Shown here piece after piece: positions 24,680 to 33,125 of a stretch of DNA of 33,376 bases; position 1 is the stretch's first letter, and every line of letters starts with the position of its first letter. This DNA comes from Thermoleophilia bacterium (lineage in GTDB: Bacteria > Actinomycetota > Thermoleophilia > Miltoncostaeales > Miltoncostaeaceae). A model generated the notes under the pieces. The model saw only the letters and a list, made by a program, of their open reading frames with translations, did not search any database and was not told the DNA's origin. The stretch is taken from the NCBI GenBank assembly GCA_016780995.1, contig JADHKZ010000008.1, positions 1 to 33,376 of the forward strand, in the 5' to 3' direction. The translations under genes were made by a program, and so were the position numbers.

Positions 24680-24685
24680 TACCAT
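24680..24685 (+). promoter_or_regulatory. -10 box (TACCAT) of the two-component operon
   Basis: TACCAT lies 6 bases before the GTG of the response regulator, with no Shine-Dalgarno, so a leaderless transcript is likely. No clear -35. It is back-to-back with the tRNA-Phe promoter. Confidence 0.45.
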
Positions 24686-24691
24686 CGCCCC

Positions 24692-25378
24692 GTGGCCACC
24701 GGCGGACACATCCTCGCGGTCGAAGACGAGCGGTCCATCCGCAAGCTGCTGCGCCTGTACCTGGACGAGGCCGGCTACACGGTGACCGAGGCCGCCGACG
24801 GGGCCGAGGCGCTGGCCAAGATGCGCACAGGCGGCATCGACCTGGTGCTGCTGGACCTCATGATCCCCGAGATCGACGGCCTGGAGGTGTGCCGGCGCAT
24901 CCGCGCCGACCACCCGTCCATCCCCATCATCATGCTCACCGCGCGCGACGATGAGGCCAGCCGGGTGACCGGCCTGGAGATGGGCGCCGACGACTATGTG
25001 ACCAAGCCCTTCTCGCCGCGCGAGCTGGTGGCGCGGGTGAAGGCCGTGCTGCGCCGGGTGCAGGGCGAGCAGGAGCTCACCGGGCCGCTGCGCGCCGGGC
25101 GCGTGGAGATGGATCCCGTCAGCCGCACCTGCCGCCTGGATGGCGACGACGTGGAGCTCACCCGCCTGGAGTTCGACCTGCTGGCCGAACTGGCCGCGCA
25201 CCCCAACGTGGTGTTCACGCGCGAGCGATTGCTGGAGCGGGTGTGGGGCTACCAGTCGGGCGTGGGCGGCAAGACCGTTGACGTTCACGTGGCCAACCTG
25301 CGGCGAAAGCTGGGCAAGGACCTGCCCATCGTGGCCGTGCGGGGCGTGGGGTACCGGCTGGATCCGTCGGTGGCGTGA
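24692..25378 (+). CDS. OmpR/PhoB-family response regulator
   Basis: A 228-residue transcription factor. The receiver domain has the acidic pair in A-V-E-D-E, the phospho-acceptor D55 (L-V-L-L-D-L-M-I-P), and the T and K switch residues (M-L-T-A-R and V-T-K-P-F). The C-terminal winged helix (about residues 130-228) has L-T-R-L-E-F-D-L-L and G-G-K-T-V-D-V-H-V-A-N-L-R-R-K-L, and ends with V-R-G-V-G-Y-R-L. GTG start set by a -10 box 6 bases upstream. Overlaps the kinase gene as GTGA. The stimulus is unknown. Confidence 0.95.
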   Translation: MATGGHILAVEDERSIRKLLRLYLDEAGYTVTEAADGAEALAKMRTGGIDLVLLDLMIPEIDGLEVCRRIRADHPSIPIIMLTARDDEASRVTGLEMGADDYVTKPFSPRELVARVKAVLRRVQGEQELTGPLRAGRVEMDPVSRTCRLDGDDVELTRLEFDLLAELAAHPNVVFTRERLLERVWGYQSGVGGKTVDVHVANLRRKLGKDLPIVAVRGVGYRLDPSVA

Positions 25379-26673
25379 GCGGCCTGCTGCCGGCGTCGTT
25401 CCGCGGCCGCATCGCCCTGGCCATCGTGGCCGCGCTGGTGGTGGCCGTGGTAGGCGCCCAGCTGCTGGTGGGGCTGGTGGTGGGCACCAAGGTGCAGCAG
25501 GAGGTCACCGACCAGCTGCGCCAGCAGGGCCAGCAGATCGCCCAGGTGGCCCGCGCGGATGGCTACGCGGGCGTGGCCGAGGCCAAGCGCTACCTGCCGG
25601 GCACGCGCGTGGTGGTGCGCCAGGGCGGCGAGGTGGTGTACTGGAGCGACCCGGTACAGGTGCTGGAGGCCCGCGCGGTGGTGACCGACGGCGACATCGA
25701 GGTCACCATGGAGCGCCAGGCCGACGCCGGCGTGTGGGGCGAGTGGGCCATCCCCGTGGTGTCGGCCCTCGTCATCGTGCTCATCGGCGGGGTGGCCTGG
25801 TGGCTGGCCGGGCTGGCCAGCCGCAGGCTGCGGCGTGATGCCTCGGCGCTGGCGGGGCAGGCCGAGCGCGTGGCGGGTGGCGACCTGGGCGCACGGGTGG
25901 AGGTGGAGGATGACGAGCTCTCGCGCGTGGCCACGTCGCTCAACCAGATGACCGAGCAGCTGGCCACCACCGACCGCCGCCAGCGTGAGTTCCTGGCCGA
26001 TGTGGCGCATGAGCTTCGTACGCCCATCACGGCCATCGACGGGTTCGCCACGGCGCTGGTGGACGGCGCCACGCGCACCGATGAGGACCGCCGCGAGGCC
26101 GCCGAGATCATCAAGGGCGAGTCCGAGCGCCTGTGCGACCTGGTGGCTGACCTGCAGGCGCTCACCCTGGCCGACCTCGACCACGAGGTGTCCCGCGAGC
26201 CGGTGGATGTGGCCGACTGCTGCCGCGAGGTGGTGCAGCGACTGGAGAAGGCCGCGGCCGAGAAGGGCGTGCTCCTGCGGGGCCCGGCGCACGGGCAGGA
26301 GCCCGTGACGGCCGTGACGAATGCCGCGCACGTGGAGACCATCTTGTCCAACCTCACCACCAACGCCATCCGCGCCACGCCCGCCGGGGGCACCGTGCGG
26401 GTCACGTGCCGGCCCGACGGCGACCGCGCGGTGGCCGAGGTGACCGACACCGGGGTGGGCATCGCCCCCGAGCACCTCCCCCGCATCTTCGACCGCATGT
26501 ACCGCGTGGACAGCGCCCGCGACCGCGACTCGGGCGGCACCGGCCTGGGGCTGGCCATCGTGAAGGGGCTGTCCGACGCGCTGGGCGCCGAGGTGCAGGT
26601 GGAGAGCCGGCCGGGGTCGGGCAGCACGTTCCGCCTGCTGCTGCCCGGGCAGGCGGAGGCCGCGCCCGCATGA
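25375..26673 (+). CDS. HAMP-containing sensor histidine kinase
   Basis: A 432-residue membrane sensor. Helix 1 (about 11-37) and helix 2 (about 122-144) frame an extracellular domain of about 85 residues. A HAMP domain follows (about 145-200), then the phospho-acceptor H212 in V-A-H-E-L-R-T-P, the N box (N-L-T-T-N-A-I-R-A-T), the G1 motif D-T-G-V-G-I and the G2 motif G-G-T-G-L-G-L-A-I-V. The sensor domain has no recognisable ligand motif. It is the partner of the response regulator, with a 4-base overlap at each end of the gene. Confidence 0.94.
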   Translation: MSGLLPASFRGRIALAIVAALVVAVVGAQLLVGLVVGTKVQQEVTDQLRQQGQQIAQVARADGYAGVAEAKRYLPGTRVVVRQGGEVVYWSDPVQVLEARAVVTDGDIEVTMERQADAGVWGEWAIPVVSALVIVLIGGVAWWLAGLASRRLRRDASALAGQAERVAGGDLGARVEVEDDELSRVATSLNQMTEQLATTDRRQREFLADVAHELRTPITAIDGFATALVDGATRTDEDRREAAEIIKGESERLCDLVADLQALTLADLDHEVSREPVDVADCCREVVQRLEKAAAEKGVLLRGPAHGQEPVTAVTNAAHVETILSNLTTNAIRATPAGGTVRVTCRPDGDRAVAEVTDTGVGIAPEHLPRIFDRMYRVDSARDRDSGGTGLGLAIVKGLSDALGAEVQVESRPGSGSTFRLLLPGQAEAAPA

Positions 26674-27092
26674 TGCGTGGCGCCATCGCGCTCGGCGCCG
26701 CGGCCGCGCTGCTGGTGGCCGGCACGGCGTCGGCCGCGCCGCAGTTGCGCATCACCGCCTTCAGGGTGCTGAAGGCCGACGGCCGCACTCCCGCGACCCA
26801 GCCCCTGGCGCGCGGGGTGCGCTACACCTATCGGCTGGACTACCGCATCGGCGGGCGGAAGGTTGTGCGCGTGCGTCGCGCCGGCACGTTCTGGTCGCCC
26901 TATCGAGATCGGCTCATCGACATCGTCCCCCGTCCGCAGCTATCGGATCCCGGTCGGCACTTCGCGTCGGGGCGGCTCCTCGTGAAGCGCGCGGACAGCC
27001 CCGGGGAGTACCGGCTCACCTATGCAGTGACCGCGCGCGCCTCATCGGGCGCCACTACGCGCCGGGCAGAGCTCCGCATGCGATTCCGGTAG
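26670..27092 (+). CDS. small secreted protein coupled to the two-component system
   Basis: A 140-residue protein with a Sec signal peptide (M-M-R-G-A-I, hydrophobic run, T-A-S-A-A-P). The mature part is short, basic (many Arg) and beta-rich, with R-Y-T-Y-R-L-D-Y-R-I and a C-terminal E-L-R-M-R-F-R. There are no cysteines. Its start overlaps the kinase stop as ATGA. I do not recognise the family. The coupling suggests an extracytoplasmic partner or target of the sensor kinase. Confidence 0.75.
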   Translation: MMRGAIALGAAAALLVAGTASAAPQLRITAFRVLKADGRTPATQPLARGVRYTYRLDYRIGGRKVVRVRRAGTFWSPYRDRLIDIVPRPQLSDPGRHFASGRLLVKRADSPGEYRLTYAVTARASSGATTRRAELRMRFR

Positions 27093-27097
27093 CGGCG

Positions 27098-27128
27098 TAG
27101 AGTCCACGGGGTCGCCGACGCAAAGGAG
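27098..27128 (+). promoter_or_regulatory. -10 box and strong Shine-Dalgarno before the TrpB2-type gene
   Basis: TAGAGT at 27098-27103 could be a -10 box. AAAGGAG at 27122-27128 is a near-perfect Shine-Dalgarno 7 bases before the GTG at 27136. This is one of few genes here with a strong ribosome site, and it fixes the start. Confidence 0.6.
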
Positions 27129-27135
27129 TCTCCCC

Positions 27136-28500
27136 GTGGCACAGCACCGCTACCTGCTCCCCGAAGACCGCATCCCCGACCGCTGGTACAACATCGCGGC
27201 CGACCTGCCGGCCATGCCGCCGCCGCCGCTCAACCCCGGCACGGGCGAGCCCATCGGGCCCGAGGCCCTCGCGGCCATCTTCCCCATGGCGCTCATCGAG
27301 CAGGAGGTCTCCACCGAGCGGTACATCCCCATCCCCGACCCGGTGCGCGAGATCTACGCCATGTGGCGCCCCACGCCGCTGTACCGCGCGGTGGGCCTGG
27401 AGCAGGCCCTGGGCACCAACTGCAAGATCTTCTACAAGTACGAGGGCGTCTCCCCGGCGGGAAGCCACAAGCCCAACACCTCGGTGCCGCAGGCCTTCTA
27501 CAACAAGGAGGCCGGGGTCACGAAGCTCAGCACCGAGACCGGCGCGGGCCAGTGGGGGTCGTCGCTGTCGTTCGCCTGCCAGCTGTTCGGCATGGAGTGC
27601 GAGGTATTCATGGTGCGGGTGTCGTACGACTCCAAGCCGTACCGCCGCATGATGATGGAGACCTGGGGCGGCACCTGCATCGCCAGCCCGTCTGACCGCA
27701 CCAACGCGGGGCGGGCCATCCTGGCCGACAACCCCGACTCCACGGGCAGCCTCGGCATCGCCATCAGCGAGGCCGTGGAGGTGGCGGCCACCAACGACGA
27801 CACCAACTACGCGCTGGGGTCGGTGCTGAACCACGTGCTGCTGCACCAGACCGTCGTCGGCGAGGAGGCCAAGGAGCAGCTCGAGATGGCCGGGGCGTAC
27901 CCCGACGTGGTCATCGGCTGCGTGGGCGGCGGGTCCAACTTCGCCGGCCTGGCGTTCCCGTTCCTGCAGGACAAGATCGCCGGCCGCGAGATGCGCATCG
28001 TGGCCGTGGAGCCGGCGTCATGCCCCACGCTCACGCGCGGCACCTACGGCTACGACTTCGGCGACACCGCGCAGATGACCCCGCTGCTGCCCATGCACTC
28101 GCTGGGGCACGGGTTCATCCCGCCGTCCATCCACTCGGGCGGCCTGCGCTACCACGGCATGGCGCCGCTGGTGAGCCACGTGGTGCACCAGGGCCTGGTG
28201 GAGGCCACCTCCTACTCGCAGGTGGAGTGCTTCACCGAGGCCGTGCGCTTCGCACGGGCCGAGGGCATCATCCCGGCCCCCGAGCCATCGCACGCCATTC
28301 GCCAGGTGGTCACCGAGGTGGAGCGGGCCCGCGAGGAGGGAGTGGAGAAGACCATCCTCTTCAACCTCTGCGGCCATGGCCACTTCGACATGGCGGCCTA
28401 CGCCGACTTCCTGGGCGGCAACATGAAGGACCTCGACGTGGACGAGGCCGAGCTCGCCCGCGCCACCGAGGCGCTGGCCGCCCTGCCGGGAATCGCCTAG
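27136..28500 (+). CDS. TrpB2-type tryptophan synthase beta chain-like PLP enzyme
   Basis: A 454-residue PLP enzyme of the long TrpB2 type. The PLP lysine is K112 in P-A-G-S-H-K-P-N-T-S. The phosphate-binding loop is C-V-G-G-G-S-N, and E-T-G-A-G-Q-W-G carries the catalytic Glu. The N-terminal stretch before R-P-T-P-L-Y is longer than in TrpB1, which marks the TrpB2 group. TrpB2 makes tryptophan from indole and serine, and often lacks a TrpA partner. No other trp gene is in the window, so it may salvage indole. GTG start with AAAGGAG 7 bases upstream. Confidence 0.92.
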   Translation: MAQHRYLLPEDRIPDRWYNIAADLPAMPPPPLNPGTGEPIGPEALAAIFPMALIEQEVSTERYIPIPDPVREIYAMWRPTPLYRAVGLEQALGTNCKIFYKYEGVSPAGSHKPNTSVPQAFYNKEAGVTKLSTETGAGQWGSSLSFACQLFGMECEVFMVRVSYDSKPYRRMMMETWGGTCIASPSDRTNAGRAILADNPDSTGSLGIAISEAVEVAATNDDTNYALGSVLNHVLLHQTVVGEEAKEQLEMAGAYPDVVIGCVGGGSNFAGLAFPFLQDKIAGREMRIVAVEPASCPTLTRGTYGYDFGDTAQMTPLLPMHSLGHGFIPPSIHSGGLRYHGMAPLVSHVVHQGLVEATSYSQVECFTEAVRFARAEGIIPAPEPSHAIRQVVTEVERAREEGVEKTILFNLCGHGHFDMAAYADFLGGNMKDLDVDEAELARATEALAALPGIA

Positions 28501-28509
28501 GAGGGGACG

Positions 28510-28539
28510 GGGGACAGTCCCGCCGCGGGGACTGTCCCC
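28510..28539. terminator. 12-bp perfect palindrome between convergent genes
   Basis: GGGGACAGTCCC and GGGACTGTCCCC form a perfect 12-bp stem with a 6-base GC loop. It starts 10 bases after the stop of the TrpB2-type gene and ends 3 bases before the stop of the convergent small membrane protein gene. The place fits a two-way terminator, though there is no T-run. The GGGGACAGTCCC core resembles REP-type palindromes seen in many copies in some genomes. Confidence 0.55.
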
Positions 28540-28541
28540 TC

Positions 28542-28781
28542 CTACTCCACGCTGGGGGTGGACTCGCCCTCGTTCTCCGCCGCCGCGGCGTCCTCGGCCG
28601 CCTTCTTGGCCGCGCTCTTGCCCAGGCGCCACGCGCCGTAACAGAGCAGCAGGCCGATCACCAGGTAGGGCAGGCCGAACAGCAGGTTGTTCTCGCCCAG
28701 GAACAGGAGGAACACCACGCCGCCCACCACGAAGATCAGGCCCAGGAGCCAGGTGAAGAACACGCCGCTCGCGGTGTTCAC
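28542..28781 (-). CDS. small membrane protein with charged C-terminal tail
   Basis: A 79-residue protein with two membrane helices (about 8-30 and 35-53) and a cytoplasmic-type tail that is first basic (G-K-S-A-A-K-K-A) and then acidic (A-E-N-E-G-E-S). I do not recognise the family. Its GTG overlaps the stop of the Nfu-domain gene as GTGA, so the two are co-translated. Confidence 0.7.
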   Translation of the reverse strand: MNTASGVFFTWLLGLIFVVGGVVFLLFLGENNLLFGLPYLVIGLLLCYGAWRLGKSAAKKAAEDAAAAENEGESTPSVE

Positions 28782-29053
28782 GAGGCGCCCTCGCCGAAGT
28801 GGTCGAGGATGGCCTGCTCCACCCTGGGCCCCAGGTCGCTCCAGTCGGCGCCGTCCGCCTTGGTGACGCTCACGAAGTTCGCCGTGGCGAACACGTTGGC
28901 TACGTCGCCCAGCGCGAAGATGCTCGCGCCCAGCGGCGATGCCGCGGGGTCGGAACCCTCCTTGAACGTCTCGGCGCCGCCGCCGGTGGACGGGCGATCG
29001 AGCGTGAACTTGATGGCGTTGGGATTGGGAGTGGGCTCGGGAGAGACCTGCAC
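28778..29053 (-). CDS. stand-alone Nfu N-terminal domain protein
   Basis: A 91-residue protein that carries only the N-terminal domain of Nfu-type iron-sulfur scaffold proteins: P-E-P-T-P-N-P-N-A-I-K-F-T-L-D at the start and the I-F-A-L-G-D-V-A-N-V-F segment. The C-terminal NifU domain with its C-x2-C cluster site is absent, and there is no cysteine at all, so it cannot hold a cluster by itself. It could be an adaptor or target-recognition subunit. I chose the GTG at 29053 because GGAAGG lies 8 bases upstream; a GTG at 29062 overlaps that site. Confidence 0.8.
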   Translation of the reverse strand: MQVSPEPTPNPNAIKFTLDRPSTGGGAETFKEGSDPAASPLGASIFALGDVANVFATANFVSVTKADGADWSDLGPRVEQAILDHFGEGAS

Positions 29054-29118
29054 CGCATGCACCTTCCGGGGTCGGTTTACGCCCCAAGACTAGGCGGGTC
29101 GGACCCCCGTGTGATTGG

Positions 29119-29124
29119 TACGGT
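29119..29124 (+). promoter_or_regulatory. -10 box (TACGGT) of pyrE
   Basis: TACGGT lies 8 bases before the pyrE ATG, which fits a leaderless transcript. No clear -35. The 79-base region between the divergent genes must hold both promoters. Confidence 0.45.
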
Positions 29125-29132
29125 GCCGCCCC

Positions 29133-29696
29133 ATGAGCACAGATGCCGAACGCCAGCGCCTTGCCCAGCTTCTCTCCGAGCGCGCCCTCTTCCGCGAGTC
29201 GGTGGTGCTGGCCTCGGGCCGGCGCTCCGACTACTACCTGGACGTGCGGCAGGTGCTGCTCGACCCCGAGGGGGCGCACCTGTCGGGGCGCCTGTCCTAT
29301 CCGCTGCTGGCGCCCGCCCAGCCGCAGGCCGTGGGTGGCCTCACGCTGGGCGCCGACCCCCTGGTGTGCGCCGTGAGCGCCGCCGCCTACGCCGAGGGCA
29401 CCCGCTGGACGGGCTTCTTCGTGCGCAAGGAGGCCAAGAAGCACGGCCTGCAGCACTGGATCGAGGGCCCGTTCATCGAGGAGGGCACCCCGGTGGCCAT
29501 CGTGGACGACGTGCTCACCAGCGGGGGCTCCATGCTCACCGCCCTCGAGCGTGCCCGTGCGGCCGGCGCCCGGGTGGTGGCCGCCCTGGTGGTGGTGGAC
29601 CGCGAGGAGGACGGCGGGCGGGAGAAGGTGGAGGAGCAGCTGGACGGCGCTCCGCTGCACGCCCTGTTCACCGCGAAGGAGCTGCTCGCCCTCTGA
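29133..29696 (+). CDS. pyrE: orotate phosphoribosyltransferase
   Basis: A 187-residue enzyme of pyrimidine synthesis that makes OMP from orotate and PRPP. The PRPP motif is V-A-I-V-D-D-V-L-T-S-G-G-S. The N-terminal part has the F-x-L/V-A-S-G-x-x-S-D-Y-Y pattern (V-V-L-A-S-G-R-R-S-D-Y-Y-L-D), and K-E-A-K-K-H-G is the flexible catalytic loop. I chose the ATG at 29133 for its TACGGT box 8 bases upstream. rsgA follows closely. Confidence 0.94.
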   Translation: MSTDAERQRLAQLLSERALFRESVVLASGRRSDYYLDVRQVLLDPEGAHLSGRLSYPLLAPAQPQAVGGLTLGADPLVCAVSAAAYAEGTRWTGFFVRKEAKKHGLQHWIEGPFIEEGTPVAIVDDVLTSGGSMLTALERARAAGARVVAALVVVDREEDGGREKVEEQLDGAPLHALFTAKELLAL

Positions 29697-29713
29697 CCTC
29701 CGCCGCCCCGCTC

Positions 29714-30586
29714 GTGGTGCGCGTTGCCGGCCCGCTCGCCGAGGTCGATGACGGCACGGGAGTGCGGGAGGTGCGGCTGGCCCCGCGACTCCCCGGCGGT
29801 CCGCCGGTGGCGGGTGACCGGGTGAGGGTGGACGACGCAGGGTCGCAGGGGATCGTGCGCGAGGTCCTTCCGCGGCGCACCGTGCTGGAGCGCATCGGCA
29901 GCGGGGGCCGGGTGCGGGCCGTGGTGGCCAACGCCGACCTCCTGCTGGTGGTTGCCGCGGTGGCCGAGCCCGCCCTGCAGCCGCGGTTGATCGACCGCTA
30001 CGCCGTGGCCGCCGTGGCCGGTGGGCTGGACATGGCCGTGGTGCTCACCAAGCACGACCTCCCGCACGACGAGCGCCTGGTGGAGGAAGTCACCGCCCGC
30101 CAGCGCGCAGCCGGGCACACGGTCATCATCGGCTCGGCGCTGGATGCCGGCATGGTGGAGCAGGTGCGACAGGTCATCGATGGGCGCCTGGCCGTGCTGG
30201 CCGGCCACTCGGGCGTGGGCAAGTCCACGCTCACCAGCGCGCTCACCGGCGTGGAGCGCGCCACCGGGCAGGTGTCGGAGCGCCTCCGCAGCGGCCGGCA
30301 CACCACCACCGACCCCCGGCTCATCCCCATGCCCGGCGGGGGGGCCGTGGTGGACACTGCCGGGGTGCGCTCATTCTGGCTGCCGCCGATGGGCCCCAAG
30401 GACATCGCCGCGGGCTTCCCCGACATCGTGGATGCCGCCACCCGGTGCCGGTTCCCCGATTGCCGGCACATGGGCGATGCCGGCTGCGCCGCGGCCGACG
30501 AGGTGGACCCCGAGCGGCTGGCCTCGTACCGCGCGCTGGTGGAGGCGGCGGAGTCGGCATCACGGTTTGCACGCGGTCACGGTTAG
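29714..30586 (+). CDS. rsgA: ribosome small subunit-dependent GTPase
   Basis: A 290-residue circularly permuted GTPase that helps mature the 30S subunit. Order: a short OB-fold N-terminal domain; G4 (L-T-K-H-D); Walker A G-H-S-G-V-G-K-S-T; G3 D-T-A-G-V-R-S-F; and a C-terminal zinc finger C-R-F-P-D-C-R-H with a final Cys 5 residues on (C-x4-C-x-H-x5-C). I placed the start at the GTG at 29714, where the OB fold begins. The same frame has a CTG at 29693 that overlaps the pyrE stop as CTGA and is a real alternative. Confidence 0.92.
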   Translation: MVRVAGPLAEVDDGTGVREVRLAPRLPGGPPVAGDRVRVDDAGSQGIVREVLPRRTVLERIGSGGRVRAVVANADLLLVVAAVAEPALQPRLIDRYAVAAVAGGLDMAVVLTKHDLPHDERLVEEVTARQRAAGHTVIIGSALDAGMVEQVRQVIDGRLAVLAGHSGVGKSTLTSALTGVERATGQVSERLRSGRHTTTDPRLIPMPGGGAVVDTAGVRSFWLPPMGPKDIAAGFPDIVDAATRCRFPDCRHMGDAGCAAADEVDPERLASYRALVEAAESASRFARGHG

Positions 30587-30597
30587 TTACGTATGAT
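30567..30597 (+). promoter_or_regulatory. promoter before the repeat-protein gene
   Basis: TTGCAC at 30567-30572 and TATGAT at 30592-30597 are 19 bases apart, a little long. The region overlaps the rsgA stop. It would give a leader of about 55 bases ending in AGAGG before the ATG at 30659. Confidence 0.45.
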
Positions 30598-30658
30598 GCA
30601 AAGCGTCGCCCACAAGGGCGCCCGAATCCCCAACCGCGACGCCGCGCAGAGGTATGAG

Positions 30659-31084
30659 ATGAGCACCAAGAAGACCGGCTGGGAGGCCCTCGACAAGTGG
30701 GTCGGCGACAGCGCCGACGCCGCAAAGGACGTGGGCTCCGCCACGGTCACCGCCGGTAAGACCGGCTGGGAGGCCTTGGACAAGTGGGTGGGCGACAGCG
30801 CCGGCGCCGCCAAGGATGTCGGATCCGCCACGGTCACCGCCGGCAAGACCGGCTGGGAGGCCCTCGACAACTGGGTGAGCGACAGCGCCTCGGCCGTGAA
30901 GAAGGAGGGCGAGGCCACGGTCACCGCCGGCAAGACCGGCTGGGAGGCCCTCGACAAGTGGGTTGGCCCCGATGGCGCGGCCACCGAGCCCGGTGCCACC
31001 GGCAGCAGCGCACCCTCCGGGTCGGGTGCGGCGTCCGGCGGCGGGTTCATGGGATGGCTCAAGCGCCTCTTCGGCGGCAAGTAG
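30659..31084 (+). CDS. Trp-rich 29-residue tandem repeat protein, unknown family
   Basis: A 141-residue cytoplasmic-type protein (no signal peptide). After M-S-T-K it has three full 29-residue units and one partial unit, each opening with K-T-G-W-E-A-L-D-K-W-V and continuing through A-A-K-D-V-G-S-A-T-V-T-A-G. Each unit has two Trp on an amphipathic helix. A low-complexity Gly/Ser/Ala linker leads to the C-terminal F-M-G-W-L-K-R-L-F-G-G-K, which looks like a membrane-binding amphipathic helix. I chose the ATG at 30659 because AGAGG lies 6 bases upstream; an ATG at 30593 falls inside the -10 box. I do not recognise the family. The pattern recalls LEA-like or apolipoprotein-like surface-binding proteins. 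Confidence 0.8.
   Translation: MSTKKTGWEALDKWVGDSADAAKDVGSATVTAGKTGWEALDKWVGDSAGAAKDVGSATVTAGKTGWEALDNWVSDSASAVKKEGEATVTAGKTGWEALDKWVGPDGAATEPGATGSSAPSGSGAASGGGFMGWLKRLFGGK
30671..30967 (+). repeat. 87-bp tandem repeat, 3.4 copies
   Basis: Units start at 30671, 30758, 30845 and 30932, exactly 87 bases (29 codons) apart. Units 1 and 2 are nearly identical; unit 3 is more diverged in its second half; unit 4 stops after 12 codons. The period stays in frame. Confidence 0.95.
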
Positions 31085-31101
31085 TCCCAACGCCATGCGG
31101 G

Positions 31102-31130
31102 TAGCATCCCTCGGGTAATCCACCAGGGGG
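31102..31130 (+). promoter_or_regulatory. -10 box and ribosome site before the aldolase gene
   Basis: TAGCAT at 31102-31107 is a possible -10 box. AGGGGG at 31125-31130 lies 7 bases before the ATG at 31138 and is a good Shine-Dalgarno. Confidence 0.45.
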
Positions 31131-31137
31131 ATACCGC

Positions 31138-32211
<1,074 letters not shown>

Positions 32212-32221
32212 CCCGGATCAC

Positions 32222-32250
32222 TTGGTGGGCGCCGGGCGTGCGGGTATGGT
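32222..32250 (+). promoter_or_regulatory. promoter of the NUDIX gene (leaderless)
   Basis: TTGGTG at 32222-32227, a 17-base spacer and TATGGT at 32245-32250 lie 6 bases before the ATG at 32257. This is the best full promoter directly abutting a start codon in the window. Confidence 0.65.
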
Positions 32251-32256
32251 CGGCCC

Positions 32257-32757
32257 ATGGCACGGGTACGGCATGAGCGATCGGCAGGCGGCGTCCTGCT
32301 GGTTCCGGTCGGGGATCACCTCCTGGTCCCGCTCATCACCGTGCCCGGCACCGAGGTGGTGGGCCTTCCCAAGGGGCGTCTCGAGCGCGGCGAGGGCGCG
32401 GTGCAGGCCGCTGTCCGCGAAATGCGCGAGGAGGCAGGGCTCACCGGGGCGGTGCTCGAGCCGCTTGGCACCATCTCGTACCGCTTCTGGGCCCAGGCAG
32501 AGCGCAGCCGGGTGAACAAGAGCGTCGACTTCTTCCTCATGCTCTACCGGGCGGGATCACCGGCGCGCTACCGGCCCGACGAGGTGGAGAATGTGCGCTT
32601 GGTGCCGCTTGCCGAGGCCGAGGCGCTCATCACCCACGACGGTGAGAAGGCCATCATCCGCGCCGCCCGCCGCCGCGTCCGCGACCTCAGCGCCGACGGC
32701 TTCCTGGCGGTGCGCGACCCCAGCACCCGCGAGCGCCTCATGGCAGTGGTGGCCTAG
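32257..32757 (+). CDS. NUDIX hydrolase
   Basis: A 166-residue pyrophosphohydrolase. The full NUDIX box is G-R-L-E-R-G-E-G-A-V-Q-A-A-V followed by R-E-M-R-E-E-A-G-L, which binds the metal that activates water. The N-terminal S-A-G-G-V-L-L-V and P-K-G pattern before the box resembles MutT/Ap4A-type enzymes; the substrate is not certain. The ATG is set by a promoter whose -10 box is 6 bases upstream. Confidence 0.92.
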   Translation: MARVRHERSAGGVLLVPVGDHLLVPLITVPGTEVVGLPKGRLERGEGAVQAAVREMREEAGLTGAVLEPLGTISYRFWAQAERSRVNKSVDFFLMLYRAGSPARYRPDEVENVRLVPLAEAEALITHDGEKAIIRAARRRVRDLSADGFLAVRDPSTRERLMAVVA

Positions 32758-32762
32758 CCCGC

Positions 32763-33125
32763 GTGTACGCGCTCAACTTCTACTCCCCCCTCTTCATCGA
32801 GCAACTCCGCAAGGGGCGGAAGACCGCCACCATCCGCTTGGGCGACAAGCGCCGCAAGTACGAGCGCGGCCAGTTGGTATGGGTCACGGTGGGGCATCGC
32901 CACGGCCCGCGGCAGCGCCTCTTCACGGCCATCATCGACGAGGTCACCGTCAAGCGCGTGGGCAACCTCACCCAGCGCGAGATCGAGCGCGACAACCCCG
33001 AGTTCCGCCTGGTCGAGGACATCGTGCAGTTCCTCAGCCACATCTACTCGCGCGACATCACCGAGGATGACGAGGTCACGGTGGTGCACTTCAGCGAGGT
33101 CATCGAGTTCCCGCCGCTCGACTGA
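32763..33125 (+). CDS. ASCH-domain protein
   Basis: A 120-residue PUA-like ASCH domain. Typical features are N-F-Y-S-P-L-F near the start, K-T-A-T-I-R-L-G-D-K, G-Q-L-V-W-V-T-V-G and a strand ending with V-V-H-F-S-E-V. ASCH domains are thought to bind RNA or modified nucleotides, and some are amidohydrolases acting on modified cytidine. GTG start, 5 bases after the NUDIX stop. Co-transcription with NUDIX is likely. Confidence 0.85.
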   Translation: MYALNFYSPLFIEQLRKGRKTATIRLGDKRRKYERGQLVWVTVGHRHGPRQRLFTAIIDEVTVKRVGNLTQREIERDNPEFRLVEDIVQFLSHIYSRDITEDDEVTVVHFSEVIEFPPLD

